DNA from: Eutypa lata
Lineage: Eukaryota; Ascomycota; Sordariomycetes; Xylariales; Diatrypaceae
Assembly (NCBI GenBank): GCA_022661535.1
Contig: JAKULF010000006.1
Coordinates: 1,545,001-1,609,000, forward strand
DNA length: 64,000 bases
Reading direction: 5' to 3'
A program made the translations under genes and the position numbers. Of this stretch, positions 1 through 13,500 are shown in pieces (the stretch's first letter is position 1; each line of letters opens with the position of its first letter). Under the pieces are notes generated by a model. The model had not been told where the DNA came from and did not search any database. It saw nothing but the letters and a program-made list of their open reading frames with translations.

Positions 1-961
1 TTCTCAAGTCAGGCCAGCTTGGACCTGTTTGTGTAATGCATGGGGCGCCACACAATTATCTCGAGATGGGTTCACCCTATTTTTGTACTATCACCTCGTA
101 AGCTCTCTGCAGCATCTAATATATGACTACAAGCAATACCCTCCAAGTATCTCGGCTGTTAAGCCTCCTTTGATTCATTATACACCCCCACTGCCCCATC
201 GTTTTCACACAGCTCCTTACATCAGGTCATTTATCATGTCTCCCATCAGCTTTAACCTCTCAGATCCAGAGTATGGATACGACTTGATCGTATCCGCGAC
301 CGAGGCCAGTATATACAAAGGATAAAAGTCTCGTGTATGTATCTTGGGCATCAGATTCAGTCCGTCACGGAGGTCGACTTCGATATGAATGAACATACTG
401 GCGAGCATACAAAGGGGGGCGTGATATGCCGACTGCGTTCGATTTCTGCATACATTATTCTCTGTCAAAGTTCCTGAAAATGATCGTTCCTGACTCGTAA
501 AGGGGTAGGGACAAGTATAAAATAATTAAATAACTCCTGGGCTAAGCATGGTCCATCCAAAAGTATTTGGGACATCGTCAGTGTAAGTCGTGATGGTAGA
601 TAGGCATAACACAGCCTACTTCTGAAATCACGGCAAGGCAAAGACTTTGCTACAGAATGCATACACAATGGACATAACCACTAGTCTCCAGAAGCTATCT
701 CTCAGTCTCGATACCACTGCGGCCCAAATCCAAGATAGACGCCACGTGGGAGCCTACCTCAGGGCCTATATGGTGCGCACATTAAGGGTCTACAATTTGC
801 TAAGGAATATGTCAAGTAAAGCAGTCAGCCGCGCAGAGTAATTCTAGCTCTACTTTATAACTTGGAATTATATATTTTTTTTAAACATGATATGCTGACT
901 TTGGTGGTTGGTAGTGGGAATTCGTGCAACTAGTTGCCGTTGGGTACCGTATTGAGAGAGA

Positions 962-977
962 GGGGGGGGGGGGGGGG
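962..977. repeat. Poly-G homopolymer (16 bases)
   Basis: An uninterrupted run of 16 G. It lies in gene-free DNA just upstream, on the + strand, of the tRNA-like B-box remnant at 999-1010. Confidence 0.95.
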
Positions 978-998
978 TACTTTCATAAGACTTTCATA

Positions 999-1110
999 GG
1001 AATCGAACCCATAGGGTGCGAGATCCGCCGAAGAGTATTCAAATCCCTTTGGCTTGGTATGTGTATTGCAGAGGGGACCACGGTGGCATCGGAATTAACT
1101 AACCACGTAG
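999..1110 (-). other. tRNA-derived remnant (A-box and B-box like)
   Basis: On the minus strand, positions 1010-999 read GGGTTCGATTCC, an exact match to the RNA polymerase III B-box core GGTTCGANNCC. The T-stem around it (ATGGG/CCTAT) can pair with one G-T wobble. About 85 bases upstream is GGCTACGTGGTTAG, similar to a tRNA A-box/D-arm. No matching acceptor stem was found, so this is not an intact tRNA. It could be a decayed tRNA or the head of a SINE-like element. Confidence 0.3.
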
Positions 1111-1552
1111 CCGCTCCACGATACCATTGCATATACAGCTGTTAGAAGATTTACATTCTTTTATGGTATATGTCTTCCGCAGGTAGGAAGGTGGTGGTTG
1201 TATGTAGTGTATGTACGGACAATAGGCAAGTAGATATCACCTTAGAGATAGGTAGGTTGTAAGCCGAAGGAGTATTTCCCATGACGGAATTTTAGATGTG
1301 TAGCCGCTTAACCTAACTGGCGCAGATACAGCAGATAGTTTTCAAGATAAGGCATGAATGAAGCCCCCTCGTTCGTATTGTAGGCGTTACCTAAGTCGAA
1401 AGCAATATGAATGTCATGCAGTCAACAACTGCTAGCATGTACCTCCCTCTGGGTTTTGCTCGGGGGACGTGGTACACCCTAAGGCTTCCCACCCGGTTTC
1501 TTGCCCTTATATATTTAATTAACAAGTAGAAATTTCACCAGCACCTTATGGT

Positions 1553-1620
1553 GCACATGGTCTAGCCGGGGGACTAGATTTCTAAGATTCATAGCCCTAG
1601 GGTTCGAGTCTGGGAGTTGG
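1553..1620 (+). other. Possible second tRNA-like remnant
   Basis: The motif GGTCTAGCCGGGGG (A-box/D-arm like) is followed about 40 bases later by GGGTTCGAGTCTGG, which matches the B-box core at 10 of 11 positions. No acceptor stem pairs across the interval, so an active tRNA is unlikely. The spacing is closer to a true tRNA than in the copy near 1000. Confidence 0.2.
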
Positions 1621-4600
1621 CATACCCTTACTAACCTATAGGATTCTACAGAATAGTGCAGCCTGATACAGCTTGGGACGGTACGAGGGTGTATCCGCCA
1701 CTTCGGTGGCCAGCCACCACGCGTTGAACCTTGTTCTGAGCTGTACTATTCTATCACGATAACTTGTTATCTTTTGTTATCTTCATATCGCCCAGATTTT
1801 TTTTATTCTTTTTTTGATTTTAATTTTTTCATATTGAAATATTTACCCCTAATCCCCCAACCCACCACACAGGAGCAAACCACCTCTTTAATTGACAAGC
1901 ATAATAAAACTCTACACAGCTAGAAGTACATGCATAGTATGAAAGATAAGGTATGTTGGTAACAGATAGCGTAAATTTATGGTGGTCTAGGTGATGATAT
2001 GGATGCCTGGGGGTTTTACATTGTACCATAATACGAGTTTTTAGGTCGCATTTTGAACGTAGAATTCCTTCCAGGCAATATCACGATATAGGCTATACAG
2101 ATAAATAAAGCAATGCACTTGAATTAGCCACCAAAATTCAACAAATATGAACACATTCTTCAATACCATCTACGCACATGAAAATATCAACATTGTCAAG
2201 CGTTGGTCTAAGAGGCTCATCTACTAAGTGCAATCCGAGCAATTGCTGTGGCAGAATTTTGAGGTAAGCAGAGCCTCTACAAATCTCTACGAAAATATGC
2301 ATGTACTACTGGGCTGAAGAAAGGACTCAAGCCTAGGGAAGGCCATGTTGTATAAAGCTCTCCTAATATTTGTGGATTCTATAGAAACTCAAGACATGTA
2401 CTGTGGCAATAGTTACTTATTAAGTAGTTGCTACTGTGGTGACAACTACGCCCTATACTGTAGGAACCGGAAAATTTTATTTGGTTCTCTAGTTTTCAAT
2501 GATAATATGTCCAGCAAGGCGAGAGCTTCCGCGCCACTAGAGCGTTATGTCTTCCCATAGTCAATACAACAACACCACTTTCCCTTTACAGATTCCCCGT
2601 AGCATATCTCGAGGGGGATTTGGCTAGTGAAGGCTTCTAGGTGTCCGACAGTTCTATAGAAGGTAACAATAACATCACGGTTCTTGTGTTCCTTACAGCT
2701 ATAATTCGAGCTTGTCAAAAGCACGCAATGAAAACACGCAGATTCCCGAACATTTTAAGCTGAACAAGATCATTCGATATTGTAAGCATCTTCGGCATGG
2801 TGGGGAGTGCACCTGATGAATTCACTTCACAGGTCCTGTCGCCTCCCTTTCAGCAAGATACATAACAGTTTTCGCCGGTGGCAAGATCTTCAGCTACGCC
2901 AACCTGATGTTCTTGGATCTTTAAGGTTTGGTCCATGGAGATGGCCCCTCGATGAACGACACGCAGCATCTGATGTGCTATTTCTAGTTTGTTGTTCAAT
3001 GCATTACGTTTTTGTTGCTATTATAGGGGGGAGCATGACTCAAGGTTAGCAGTGCATGGACAACTCTACACCACAATATATAAATTACCCACATAGGGAT
3101 ATTATATATATCAGTATAGTCTTTGACCAATACCTGGAAGGAGACACTGCGGGCGACGTCTTGTGACCGTTAGTCGAATAGTTCTTTTCAAAATGAGAAG
3201 GGGGCTCGGGAATCACTAGGTAGCTCAATGTTGTTACGGCACCAGTATGTATAAATGATATTAAAAGCACGGTTAATTTTCAAGCTGTAGGAGAAAACCA
3301 CCGAGTGTCAGTCCACGTTGTAAATTTCGGTAGTTTCAACTCGAGCAGTACATGGTTTCTATAAATATCGTCTGGGGTGTCTCGGTTTCGTTGAGGTCAC
3401 TTAGTGAGATTTTACCATCATTCGATTTTCTTCCTCCTGCGCCCCCTTTATTTTTCACCTGTCTATATATATGCATTTATTCATGGTCCTGTAATCTTGC
3501 TCTGAATTATCTCCATCGATATTACGGCATACCTCTTGAAAATGCGGTGGTTAACTCTTATACCTTAGTACATTAAGGACTTTTCATCATTATATGTGAA
3601 GTAGCGATGTATACTTACTTCCGTATGGCATCTAGTTTACAATTTATTCTGAATCGAAAGAGACTATGGACTATTCACTCTCAGGGCGTCTATAGCAATG
3701 GCTTACTCATGTGGTGTTTGACATCTTTGATGTTATACTGTCATCTCTATCGAAATATGACTATTGCACTATAGCCGAGTAGAGGCTGTAACTCAGTAAT
3801 GATTTACTTAAAATTAAAATTAACTTGGTTTCATAATATCTACGTAAGACTATCTCATAACACCCGTTTGTCTACTACTACTATGTAGGACAATACCGCT
3901 GAGCTACTTTGGAGGACTAGAAATAGGGGCAGAAATCACACACGTTACACTTGCATTGTAGTATGCTTAGCTAACCTTCATACCCGCACCTACAGAAGCT
4001 GAGAGTGCGTATAGAATGATGTGCGCACAGGCTCAAGATGTGTCAAATGGCGGGGGGTCCGAAAAGTTCGGCTTCTCTGATTTCGTACATGTCTTTATGG
4101 TCCATTATACATTACATACTACAGCAGATCCGCACTCACCGACAAATGCAAAGTTGCGACATGACATATGCTACGGATTCTAATCAGTAATTACTATCCC
4201 CGCGTGCGTGTACGAGCTGAAGGGTATAATGAAGCCGATACTCACTGGAGTTCTACTAACTACCTGGCATCCTACACCATCACAGCACTTGCTGCTGAGG
4301 TGGTAAAGGAGGGCTACCTAAGTACTATCACATGATAACTATCTTAGGCAGCCAGCCCTCTTTGATGGCTCTACATACCTAAATCCAACTCACGAACTGA
4401 AAGAAGACTCATACTACATGCAAGACGCTAGAAAGGGGGAGAGCCCCCTCCTATGACCCAAGTCCCCCTCAACATGAGGGGTTCGGGTCTTCCGCCTTGA
4501 CTATACACTACTAACAACTATACCTACTTATATACCCCTATATGGAAACCGGGGCGTGGACTGAGAGTAACAGCGCAGATCTACATAACTAGTTGGCAGC

Positions 4601-6527
4601 TGGCATGAGCTGAGCCAAGCCCATAAAAGCATGACCGAGGGCTTACCTCTTAGTACGGTTGACATATCGTCCAGGACCTGGGCACCGCGCGCGGAGCGCC
4701 CGGGGAAAAGAAAACGAACATCGGCTCCCCGATTGGCTCGTCCGGGCGCTCGGGGCTCGACGAAAGCAAACGCTGGTCTTCTACTTAGCCCACTGTAACG
4801 GTGATGGGACCATTGATTGGGGGGGGAAAGAAATGATGACAGAAAAAAAAAAAAAAAAGCCAACTCGACTTCCTCTCTCAAGTTGAGTTTGCATATCCGC
4901 CAATCGAAACAACCAACTGGCACAAAGGGAACCTAGCCTCTACTCTAACTCGGTGATGTTTTGTCTAGGTATGTATGTAGTTATCTACTTAGTTAGGGGT
5001 GGGTGCGAGCTCCAACCCCTCTTGAGAAATCTCACCGGCGTGAAACAACGGATAAGAAAAGAAAGAAAAAAAGGTGACCACCATACCCACCCCGTCACGA
5101 TTACGCCGAAAAAGCAGTAACAAAGGAATAGAAAATCAGACCAGAATGGAACGCGGCGATCGAAAAGAAGAGAAACAGAATTACGGGTTGAGACTATTAC
5201 TACACCAAAGACCCCACGCATGACCGACCCGACGTAGTAATTGCGGAGAGAAAACGGGGCGGGCGGGCTGACGGCCCCCTCCCTTAAAGCTAACCAGTTA
5301 GGGCTGTTGGTATTCATCAGCAGCCAAAACGTTTCTCGTCGATCACCTTGGCTGTCTTGTCTGTCTCTCTCTCTCTCTCCTCCCCCTCGTCTGAGGAAAA
5401 AGATAACCCGAGTTTTGATCCGGGTATACCTACCTACCTACATAGATACCATAGATACATGCCCATGTACCTCACTAGTTAGCTAGCACTTTATCTCATC
5501 CTTCACAATTTTTTTGTTTAAGGCAAAGCCGGATCGGCATGCAGATATTTACTTACATCTATCGGCTACGGTATAATACAGTACATTTAATAGTTGGTTA
5601 TACCTTGCCTTGCCTTGATGCGCTCCAATGAAGCCGGTTTGGACCGAGGTATGTACGTAGAGACCTGGCGCCAGCCCGACCAATAATACTTAGATGAAAT
5701 AGGGTACATTTGCTCCGTATACCAGTAGGTTTTTAGTTACTTTATACATGCACACGCAGAGAAGCGCTCGGAGATATGCTCGGTAGTCGTTATCGTTGTT
5801 CGGCGTCAGCTCTCAATATATCGACACACCACCGCCGAGCCTATTCAGACCTTCTCCTTTTAAAGTGATGATCGCCCGCCCACCCGCCCGCCTGCCCTCT
5901 CGCTCGCTCGCTGCGCTGACCGTCAGCTCAGCCAGCCAGCGGCAGTACCCGCGATCCTTCGATCTCCATAACGTAATACTACATACCTACAAAAGCATCC
6001 CGCAACCGGTTTTAAACAGAGAGGGTGAGAGAGAGATGTGGGGGAAGAAGGGAAGGGAGGGGGGGAAAAAAGCCCGTCAGCTTGTAATAAAATTATGTAG
6101 GTAAGAGGTGTTGGTTGGCTCCTGGAGCCCGTTAGATTATCAAGTAGGTAAGATCCGTACATCAAGTAATTGGGTATGTACGTATGTAGGTATATAGGCT
6201 TGGTAGGTAAGCTTATCGTTACATAACGTTACGCGCGGGATCACTTCAAAAGAGCGCATAACTTATTACTATGTACATACCTACACAATTATCTACATAG
6301 GCACCTAGTTGAGGTAGGTAGGTAGGTAGGTATCACGCAGCTGAGGGAGGGAGGAATCTTCAGCGCAGACAGGAGAAGATAATCTCTCGGGTTCGTGAAC
6401 AGCCAGTGAACAAACATGCAAGCCCCGTAAGTTTATTCAAGGGTTGTTTTTATTTTTAATCCAATGGGGACTCGGACCGCGAAACGCTGAATGCGCTCTG
6501 GGGTTTGGGAATTAAAGGAGCGGCGCG

Positions 6528-6547
6528 CACACACACACACACACACA
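6528..6547. repeat. (CA)10 microsatellite
   Basis: Ten CA units in gene-free DNA. A GA tract follows at about 6667-6683. Confidence 0.95.
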
Positions 6548-8703
6548 TACGTACATATATACATGAGACGGGATGATAGATAGACGCTTCATACATAGGT
6601 TCCCCATCAGCGCCATGTGCATCATCATCTGGTAAGACAAGACAGACGGACAGACAAACAGACAGAAAGAGAGAGAGAGAGAGACACACACATAGACCCG
6701 ATTTCGGTGCTTGGGTCCCGAACCGATATAACAAATCAGATCGAGAAGGGAGGAGAATGCGCGCGCAAGCCCACCTGCCCACCTGCTTACCTTGTGCACC
6801 TGCCCGATCGGCTCTAAGTGACCGAGAGGCTGGAGCCGAGAGCCCTTCTCTTTTCAGCGAAAGGAAGGATCATCAAACTCACTCCGCATTGTAACTAAAT
6901 ACCCTGCTACCTTCCCAGCCAGCCAGCCAGCCTTAGTTCAGCCCAGCCCCCAACAGGATCATACATACATACGTAGAGCTACGGACTCGACATAGCTAGC
7001 TAGTCAGCTACACCTAGCTATAGACCCCTTTGGGTAGGTAAGTATAATTACTGCAACTATCACCATATGGGTACCTAAAGCCCCCATATGGCAAGAAGTT
7101 ACACACACATATACACATGTGATCGACACGGAAGAATCCCGCTTTGTATTCTCCTCGTTGGGGGGTCGAAGAGGGGAAAACATACGTTATATCCATTCTA
7201 TAGGGTCGCAATCGACTCTACCTATAGGCAAGTATCAGCGATCTCCCTCGTCTTCCCCGCACGAGGCGGGCGGACGGCCGAGAAGGCAGGCAGGCAGGCA
7301 AGCGAAAGGAAAGGAAAGAAAAGGGAAGGAAAGCCCTTGCGTCAATGAGCTGCAGCATATCGGTGTTTTCCTTCCCCCCTCATATATACTTCATATATAT
7401 ATGTGTGTTATATATTAAGGGATGGCAATATGTGTGCATATGGAATGTAATGCAGGTCAGCGCTGAAGGGACAGCTGACCTTTTCCCTGTATTGTATAGT
7501 ACCATATCCTACGGAAGGCGGCCGTGTCGAGGTGGTAGGCCGGAATCCGCACCTCTCAGCCGGCTATTAGGTACATAGGTATGTAAGTATTTATCTAAGT
7601 ACGAGCGCAGGGCTCGCACGCTCGTTTATCCATCTGAGATAACTATACTGTAGCACGTTCCCGCGCAATACTCTGGCCCGAACGATCCTTCATGTTATTA
7701 ACTATGTTGATGTCTGCCATATCCTAGGAAAGTAGATCATAGGTGTGCGTCGCAGTTGTGGCGTGACCCGGAGCCGAGAAAAAGAAAAAAAAAAAATCTT
7801 ATCTACATAAATAGTCGTGCTGAAGGATCGAATATTGGTAGGAATTGCCGGCCTCACATATGTACGTATGTATATGCATAACGCAATGTCGTCATGGATG
7901 ACTGGCTTCGCTACTTGTGCCGATGTATGCGTGCGCACGTATAGGTAGGTATGTAGCCTCTAGGAACAGTTTGAGGGCCCTGCCCGAGTTTTTCTTCAGG
8001 CTAAATCGCCCTCTCTCGCCTTTTTTCCCTCGTCAACAGCTAGATGGGTAGTCATGTATGTAAGGCAGCGCCTGAGCCTATACCTAACCAGTTAGGTTAT
8101 ACTATACTAGCACACCATCAGAACTTCCACTGCCGGTCCGCGTACATGTAGGTATGCATGCGTGCATGCATGAATGCATATATATACATCGAGCAATACC
8201 TACGCAACGCGGAGAGAAGGCAGTGCGGAGGAGGGAGGCTGGGAGGAATGGGAGGTCCAGGGCCGTAAGTGAAAGCAAAAAGTAGCGGGCAATAAATCCC
8301 AATCCGGAAACCTTTCGGTACCGGATGCTCCCTCACTCCCAGCTACATAGCTGAGAGAAGCCCGACGAGGGAGAGAAAGTGAGGTGGAAAGGGCAAGAAT
8401 GGTAGTGCTCGCGTCGAGGAGCCCTACGGCTAATGCAACATCAAGCCCTGCCCTATACCCTGCCCTTCCCGTCCTCCCTTATCTCATCCCATCCCATCCC
8501 TTCTTGATGGCATATTGCCACCCATCATATCATATTACATATATATGTATGTATGTATTCCCTTTCAACGGCCTCGGATGCCGTAATGGCTGCTGGTGAA
8601 AGCCTGCTTGTCTGCCCTATTGGACATGTGCGATTTGTTCTCTGCGCACAAATCATGCAGGGCGCGCTGTGGAAATATCCACGTAAAAAGTATCATGGCA
8701 TGT

Positions 8704-8761
8704 ATGTAGGTTCTGATGCCTACTTACCTACTTGCCTGCCTACCTGCCTACCTGCCTACAT
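8704..8761. repeat. Compound CTAC/CTGC tetranucleotide array
   Basis: Alternating TACC and TGCC tetramers repeat with small variation. A second, purer TGCC array lies at about 8918-8947. The open frames that cross these arrays only encode Leu-Pro-Ala-Cys-like repeats and are not treated as genes. Confidence 0.9.
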
Positions 8762-9076
8762 ATCTACCCAAAGCAGCATATGCGCAGGACGTAAAGTACC
8801 GCATGTAGTTATGTTGTGCAGCGTAGGAACGATGCATGCGTCGGTAAAAGCGCGGGCAGGGATCGGGAGTCGTTGGCACCTGGAAGGGAGAAAGAGGTGC
8901 CGACCTATTCCGCCTGTCTGTCTGCCTGCCTGCCTGCCTGCCTGCCTCGACGTTACCTTTCTGTCTGTCATCACAACATTAGCCACCCTGCGCAAAACAT
9001 ATCCACCTCTTGCTCCAGACCCAAAAATCAGCCCAACCCCAGAGTAGGGTAGGCCAGCTAGCAAGGTACAATATTT

Positions 9077-9098
9077 AGTTAGTCAGTCAGTCAGTCAG
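9077..9098. repeat. (TCAG)n microsatellite
   Basis: About five AGTC/TCAG units in tandem, in gene-free DNA. Confidence 0.9.
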
Positions 9099-9576
9099 CC
9101 CTAGTTGATCGACGAAACGTCTGTCCGTCTGGGGCTTCCTTGTGATGTTGGTTCGTTCGTATCAATCCACCCATATAAGTACATACATATGTACGAAGTA
9201 CGATAGTTACCATCCATCCCTTCCGTATGGGGGAATGGGGGAGATATATCCATTTCGAGTTAAGTACTTACATAGTTACCTCTGGGATGATCCGGAGATA
9301 AACCCGTGGGCAAGAAGCCGCGGCATTTCCAGACTAGGCCATAGTAGTTAGTTAGATATGTATGTAGTAAAACCTGAAGAAGCTCTCCATGGGTGGTGAC
9401 ATCGTTCACCATCAGGCCATGTCCTTGTTTGGGGTCCGTAGGGCTGCTTTGCTTGGGGTCGGCTTTTCTAAACGGGATGTACGAAGTACTTATTAGGGTA
9501 CGTGGTACAAATATCTAATTACTTGCGGAGATGAGTAACTAGATATCTAATTAGTTAGATGTGTGTGGATAGAGAG

Positions 9577-9602
9577 ATGGATGGATGGATGGATGGATGG
9601 AT
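9577..9602. repeat. (ATGG)n microsatellite
   Basis: Six to seven ATGG units in tandem, in gene-free DNA. Confidence 0.9.
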
Positions 9603-10559
9603 AGGACAGGTATCTGCAAGAGAGCGGCGCAGTCGACAACCGGAACCCATGGAGCGGTGTGCTGTGGGCACTGAGCTGCGGTACTTACCATACCAAGCCA
9701 AATCCTTTTCTCAGCTCGATACCTACTTACCTAAGGCTAGGTATAACTATAGGCTAGGGCTAACATACTGTAGCTAGCTGGTTTGCTTACTACGCACGAC
9801 GACGAACGACGAAACCCCAATTTGGGTAATGTTAATTACCTACAACCTATATACGAAGAAGTACTTAGGCAATTCAATTTTTATTCTGTCAGGTTTGCCG
9901 GTAGTTGCCCCGTGCTGACTGATCAACTTGGGCTGACCTGAACTACTGACAAAAAGGGAATGGACCAAAAAAAAACCCCAAAAAACCGTCAACTAACGTT
10001 AGCAATTCTGGCAATATCCCCCGAAGGCCCAGGTCAGCTCTCCTGCTGTAACCTCGTGCCGGGATGCTTTGGTGGACTAGACGGCAGGCAGGACTCGTTT
10101 GGGTTTCGTTCTTTTTGCTCCGGGGTTAGGCCGACCGACGACTTGGATCACTTCTTGATCCCTTTCTCTGCTGATAACTACCTGTTATCGCACGCACCCT
10201 ATGGCCTCTCCCGATCGGGCTGTTGAAATTGAATAGGTAGTACGTAAGCCGGAGAGCACTGGGCTGAAATAAGTTACCACTTCGTTAGGGGGGTTTATTC
10301 TATTAGGAGCAAAAATGCTTGTCGAGTGTCACTCCTATCAGCTGACGAGGGAGTTAATCACTGAGAGTATAGGGGGGGAATTCGTGTCCCATCATACGCA
10401 ATAGACTCAAGAAAAGCTTTGTTAGAGGGTATCGTATCTGGTGCATATTTACAATCGCATCCGTATGCTCACTAGTTACACATATTCACAACACCATCCA
10501 TCCCATCAAGTATATAGCGCCAAGATGTATTCCCAATACGTCCCACGCCTGTAACCACA

Positions 10560-13500
10560 TTATTCATCCAGTTCCATTTTGTCCACCCCATTTTGGTCTG
10601 TTTTGTTGCTACTAGCGGCAACTTCCATATTCTGCTTTTCGTCGACCTTCGTGTTGCCATCAGCCTCTAGAACGCCCGTCGTAGTGGGACCTTCGTCGTT
10701 CCTTTGTGGTGTGCTCGCCTGTTCCTTAGGTGGCTTGGGCGTTGTTGAAGGGACAATAACATTAAGCACACAGTCATCAAGATGCTCGTAGAACTCTTGC
10801 GCAGTAGCGAATCTTGTCTGGCATATCGAACATTTGGCGTCGCCGCCATTGCGTGACATGTTTCCAGTGATAATCATCTTGCGGCTGTTGGGCGGTGTTT
10901 GCTCAACGTTATGTACGGCAGTTAAATGCCGCTTGAAGACGTCAGCTCTGTTGAAAGCTTTCTCGTAGGCCGTGCCAGGCCCCGGGCAGAATGGGCAAAC
11001 CATCGTCCCTTTGTAATGCGTCAATGCATGTCTGTTCTTGTCATATTTTCGTGCAAAACCCTTCGTGTGGTATTCACATGTCTCTATCGGGCATTTTTCA
11101 GGCCGCTCCTCCTGGTGTGTAAGCATATGGGCTGCTAGATCCTTGAAGACGCGCCCGCAGTCGGGATGAGGACAGCGGTTCCTATTGTCTTCAACCTTCG
11201 GCGCAATAGGGCTGCTGTGGATAGTGCCCTCCAAGGATGGAGCTATAGATGGCGCTAGTAGTGGGCCTTGCGGAGGTGGTGCAGGAGCAAGCCTCGGGCC
11301 TTCCAAATACGTTGGTTGTCGTGGTAAGGCGAACTCTTCGATCATCCTTGCATCGTTATCCTCCTCGCCACTCGAATCATCGTTGTCGTTATTCACATCG
11401 ATAGATTGACGAACTTCCCTCATCCAGTCCTTCAAAATGGTCATAGGGGGCCAGTCTCCGCTAGCCTTGCCGCCCCTATGGGGATTAAAATGAGCACGAC
11501 GCAAATGAGCAGCCGCGTTGTAGTAAGCACCATAGCGTTTTTGAGTCACGCACGCCTTGCATTTTGACAATGGTATCACCGGCTGTGGAGAATTAGGCGT
11601 CGAGCTTTGCGGCTCAGTGCAAACCCATCTTTTAACCAAGGCAGCGTGTTTGGCATCAGTGTGCCTCCGAAGTTCGTGCTCTCCGCGGAATCCTTCAGGA
11701 TATTCATTACACTTGCCGCAAAATACCCGTCGGAGGGGTGGGCGTTGGTAGGTAGTCCTGAGTTTACTTGGAGAGGCAAGCCCTCTCGAGATTGCACGCG
11801 CAAAAGCGGGACTCTCTCCAACCGTGTGCCTCCTCGATGCATCCATGCTGTATCCAGGGGGGAATAATTCGTTTTCGGTCTTGTTTGCCCAGGGATCGAT
11901 CGGCCGCCATTCAGGCATAGCTTTTCTCTGGTCGCCAGCGGGCCCAGCTTCGGTTGGCTGATGGTAACTAACCTCGCGGTAGATGGGTGTGCGTTGTCTG
12001 AAGAACCCGTTGAATGCGGCACCTTCGGTCAAGTACCCGCTACCGAGACCCATAAGAAAATCTCGAGATGACCGAATGCCCCATGCCATCCAGTCGTCTC
12101 GTCGAATAGCCGCCGCAGCCGTCGCAAAGATGGCACGATCATTCCCATCCATGTCGTGAGGGGGTTCGTCTAACATCATAGGGGTTGACCAAGCAAATAC
12201 GCTCACCAGAACTTTGTAGACGCCATGCATGGTGGCAGCACCACTAGACATAGCCATCGGTGCCTGTGCAGGAGAAGGTATGTTCCGAGATGGAGTCGAC
12301 ACGAGGTCTGCCAGGATAGTCCTGACAACACTGAATATGCAAACCGAAAAGAAAACCGACATCCAATTCTTGGGCTCTACAATAACCCTACGCATTGTGG
12401 CATTCTCGAACGACTGTAGAAACTGAGTCATGCAGTTATAGATTAATCGGTTTCGTCCCTCGTAATCAATGTCGTCCGGTAGAAGTTGTGCCTCTGCCAC
12501 GTTAACCTGTGTACGTATTGAAGGCTCCTGTTGCTGTAGGTCGTATAGGAGGATCTCTCTCAGCAACAACTTGGCACGATAAAGAAGGGGGTATTTAGCC
12601 GCCTCATGTTCTCGATTCTCCGACATGTAACCGGTAAGCCTGAAAAGTTCCCAGAATTGAAATGGCGTTGCTTCAGCGTTCCAACTTGCGGCAAGTACTT
12701 TCAACACTGGAGGCGGTTTTTCTATGGGGTCTTTCGAGTACCCAGCCAGGGTGGGGTTCGGAATAGGTAGCGAGGCAAGATCTTCAGTCCACCAAAACCC
12801 ATCATCAAAATCGAGATTCCCTTTAACCATATCTGATACGGATTGGTCGACAATATATGTCCGGTCGAGGTATTCGTTCATATTCCTACGTCGCGCCATG
12901 GGTGATGCTACTGGGGTCTGAGTCTGCCTGGGGGATAGTAGTTCTGTAATTTTGTAAGCAGCGCACGTTATGTATTTAGGCATAATGAAATTACCTGGCA
13001 GCATCCAATCTGCGAGGGCAGCTAATGGACCACGATGACATCCAACGGCCCTCCAGTATTCCTCGCCCATGGAATCGGTGTTGTCCGCACAAAATATACA
13101 GTCATCTCTAGAATCGCACTATGCAGGGTTAACAAACGTTATTCCGAATGAGGGGTATGAACTTACAGGTTTCGCCTGGACCTTACAGCGGAGACAAGGC
13201 CCAGTATCTCTGGGAAGTTTAAGCTCCCCTATAGATTGCAGTCTCGAGTGACCAACTCTACTCCGTTTTAGGGGAGGGAGTAAAGGATCGACATCAGCTT
13301 CGATCGCACTTCGTGTTTGTGCCGGAAATTCGGGCGCTAGTGAGTATCCCAACAAGGAATCCCTCCGATCGCCCGGTTGAGTGACAGTAGTCAGCGGAGG
13401 AAGAGACGAAGTTGTGGTGGTAAGTCGTGGCAGTGGTGCTGGCGCCGGTGCTGATACTGGCACCGGTGAAATTGGCCTGAGCTGGTCGGGTTTCGCAGTT

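Larger units (their letters stand above)
1..10440. other. Gene-free, microsatellite-rich region
   Basis: I see no convincing gene in this 10.4 kb stretch. The open frames are short (under about 165 codons), overlap on both strands and carry no recognisable domains or consistent splice signals. The DNA is dominated from about 4.5 kb onward by TACC/GGTA, TGCC, TCAG, GGAT, CA and GA simple repeats, with a 16-base G run near 962 and a 16-base A run near 4843. Two tRNA-like promoter remnants (near 1000 and 1560) and one short coding-like patch (near 2800-2950) are described separately. An exon of a gene without long open frames could have been missed. Confidence 0.7.

Noticed and set aside
1553..1620. 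Intact tRNA gene
   Set aside because: B-box-like motif is present but no acceptor stem pairs and the T-stem has mismatches.
8553..9064. Open frames of 100-164 codons on both strands
   Set aside because: They only run through TGCC/TACC microsatellites (Leu-Pro-Ala-Cys repeats).
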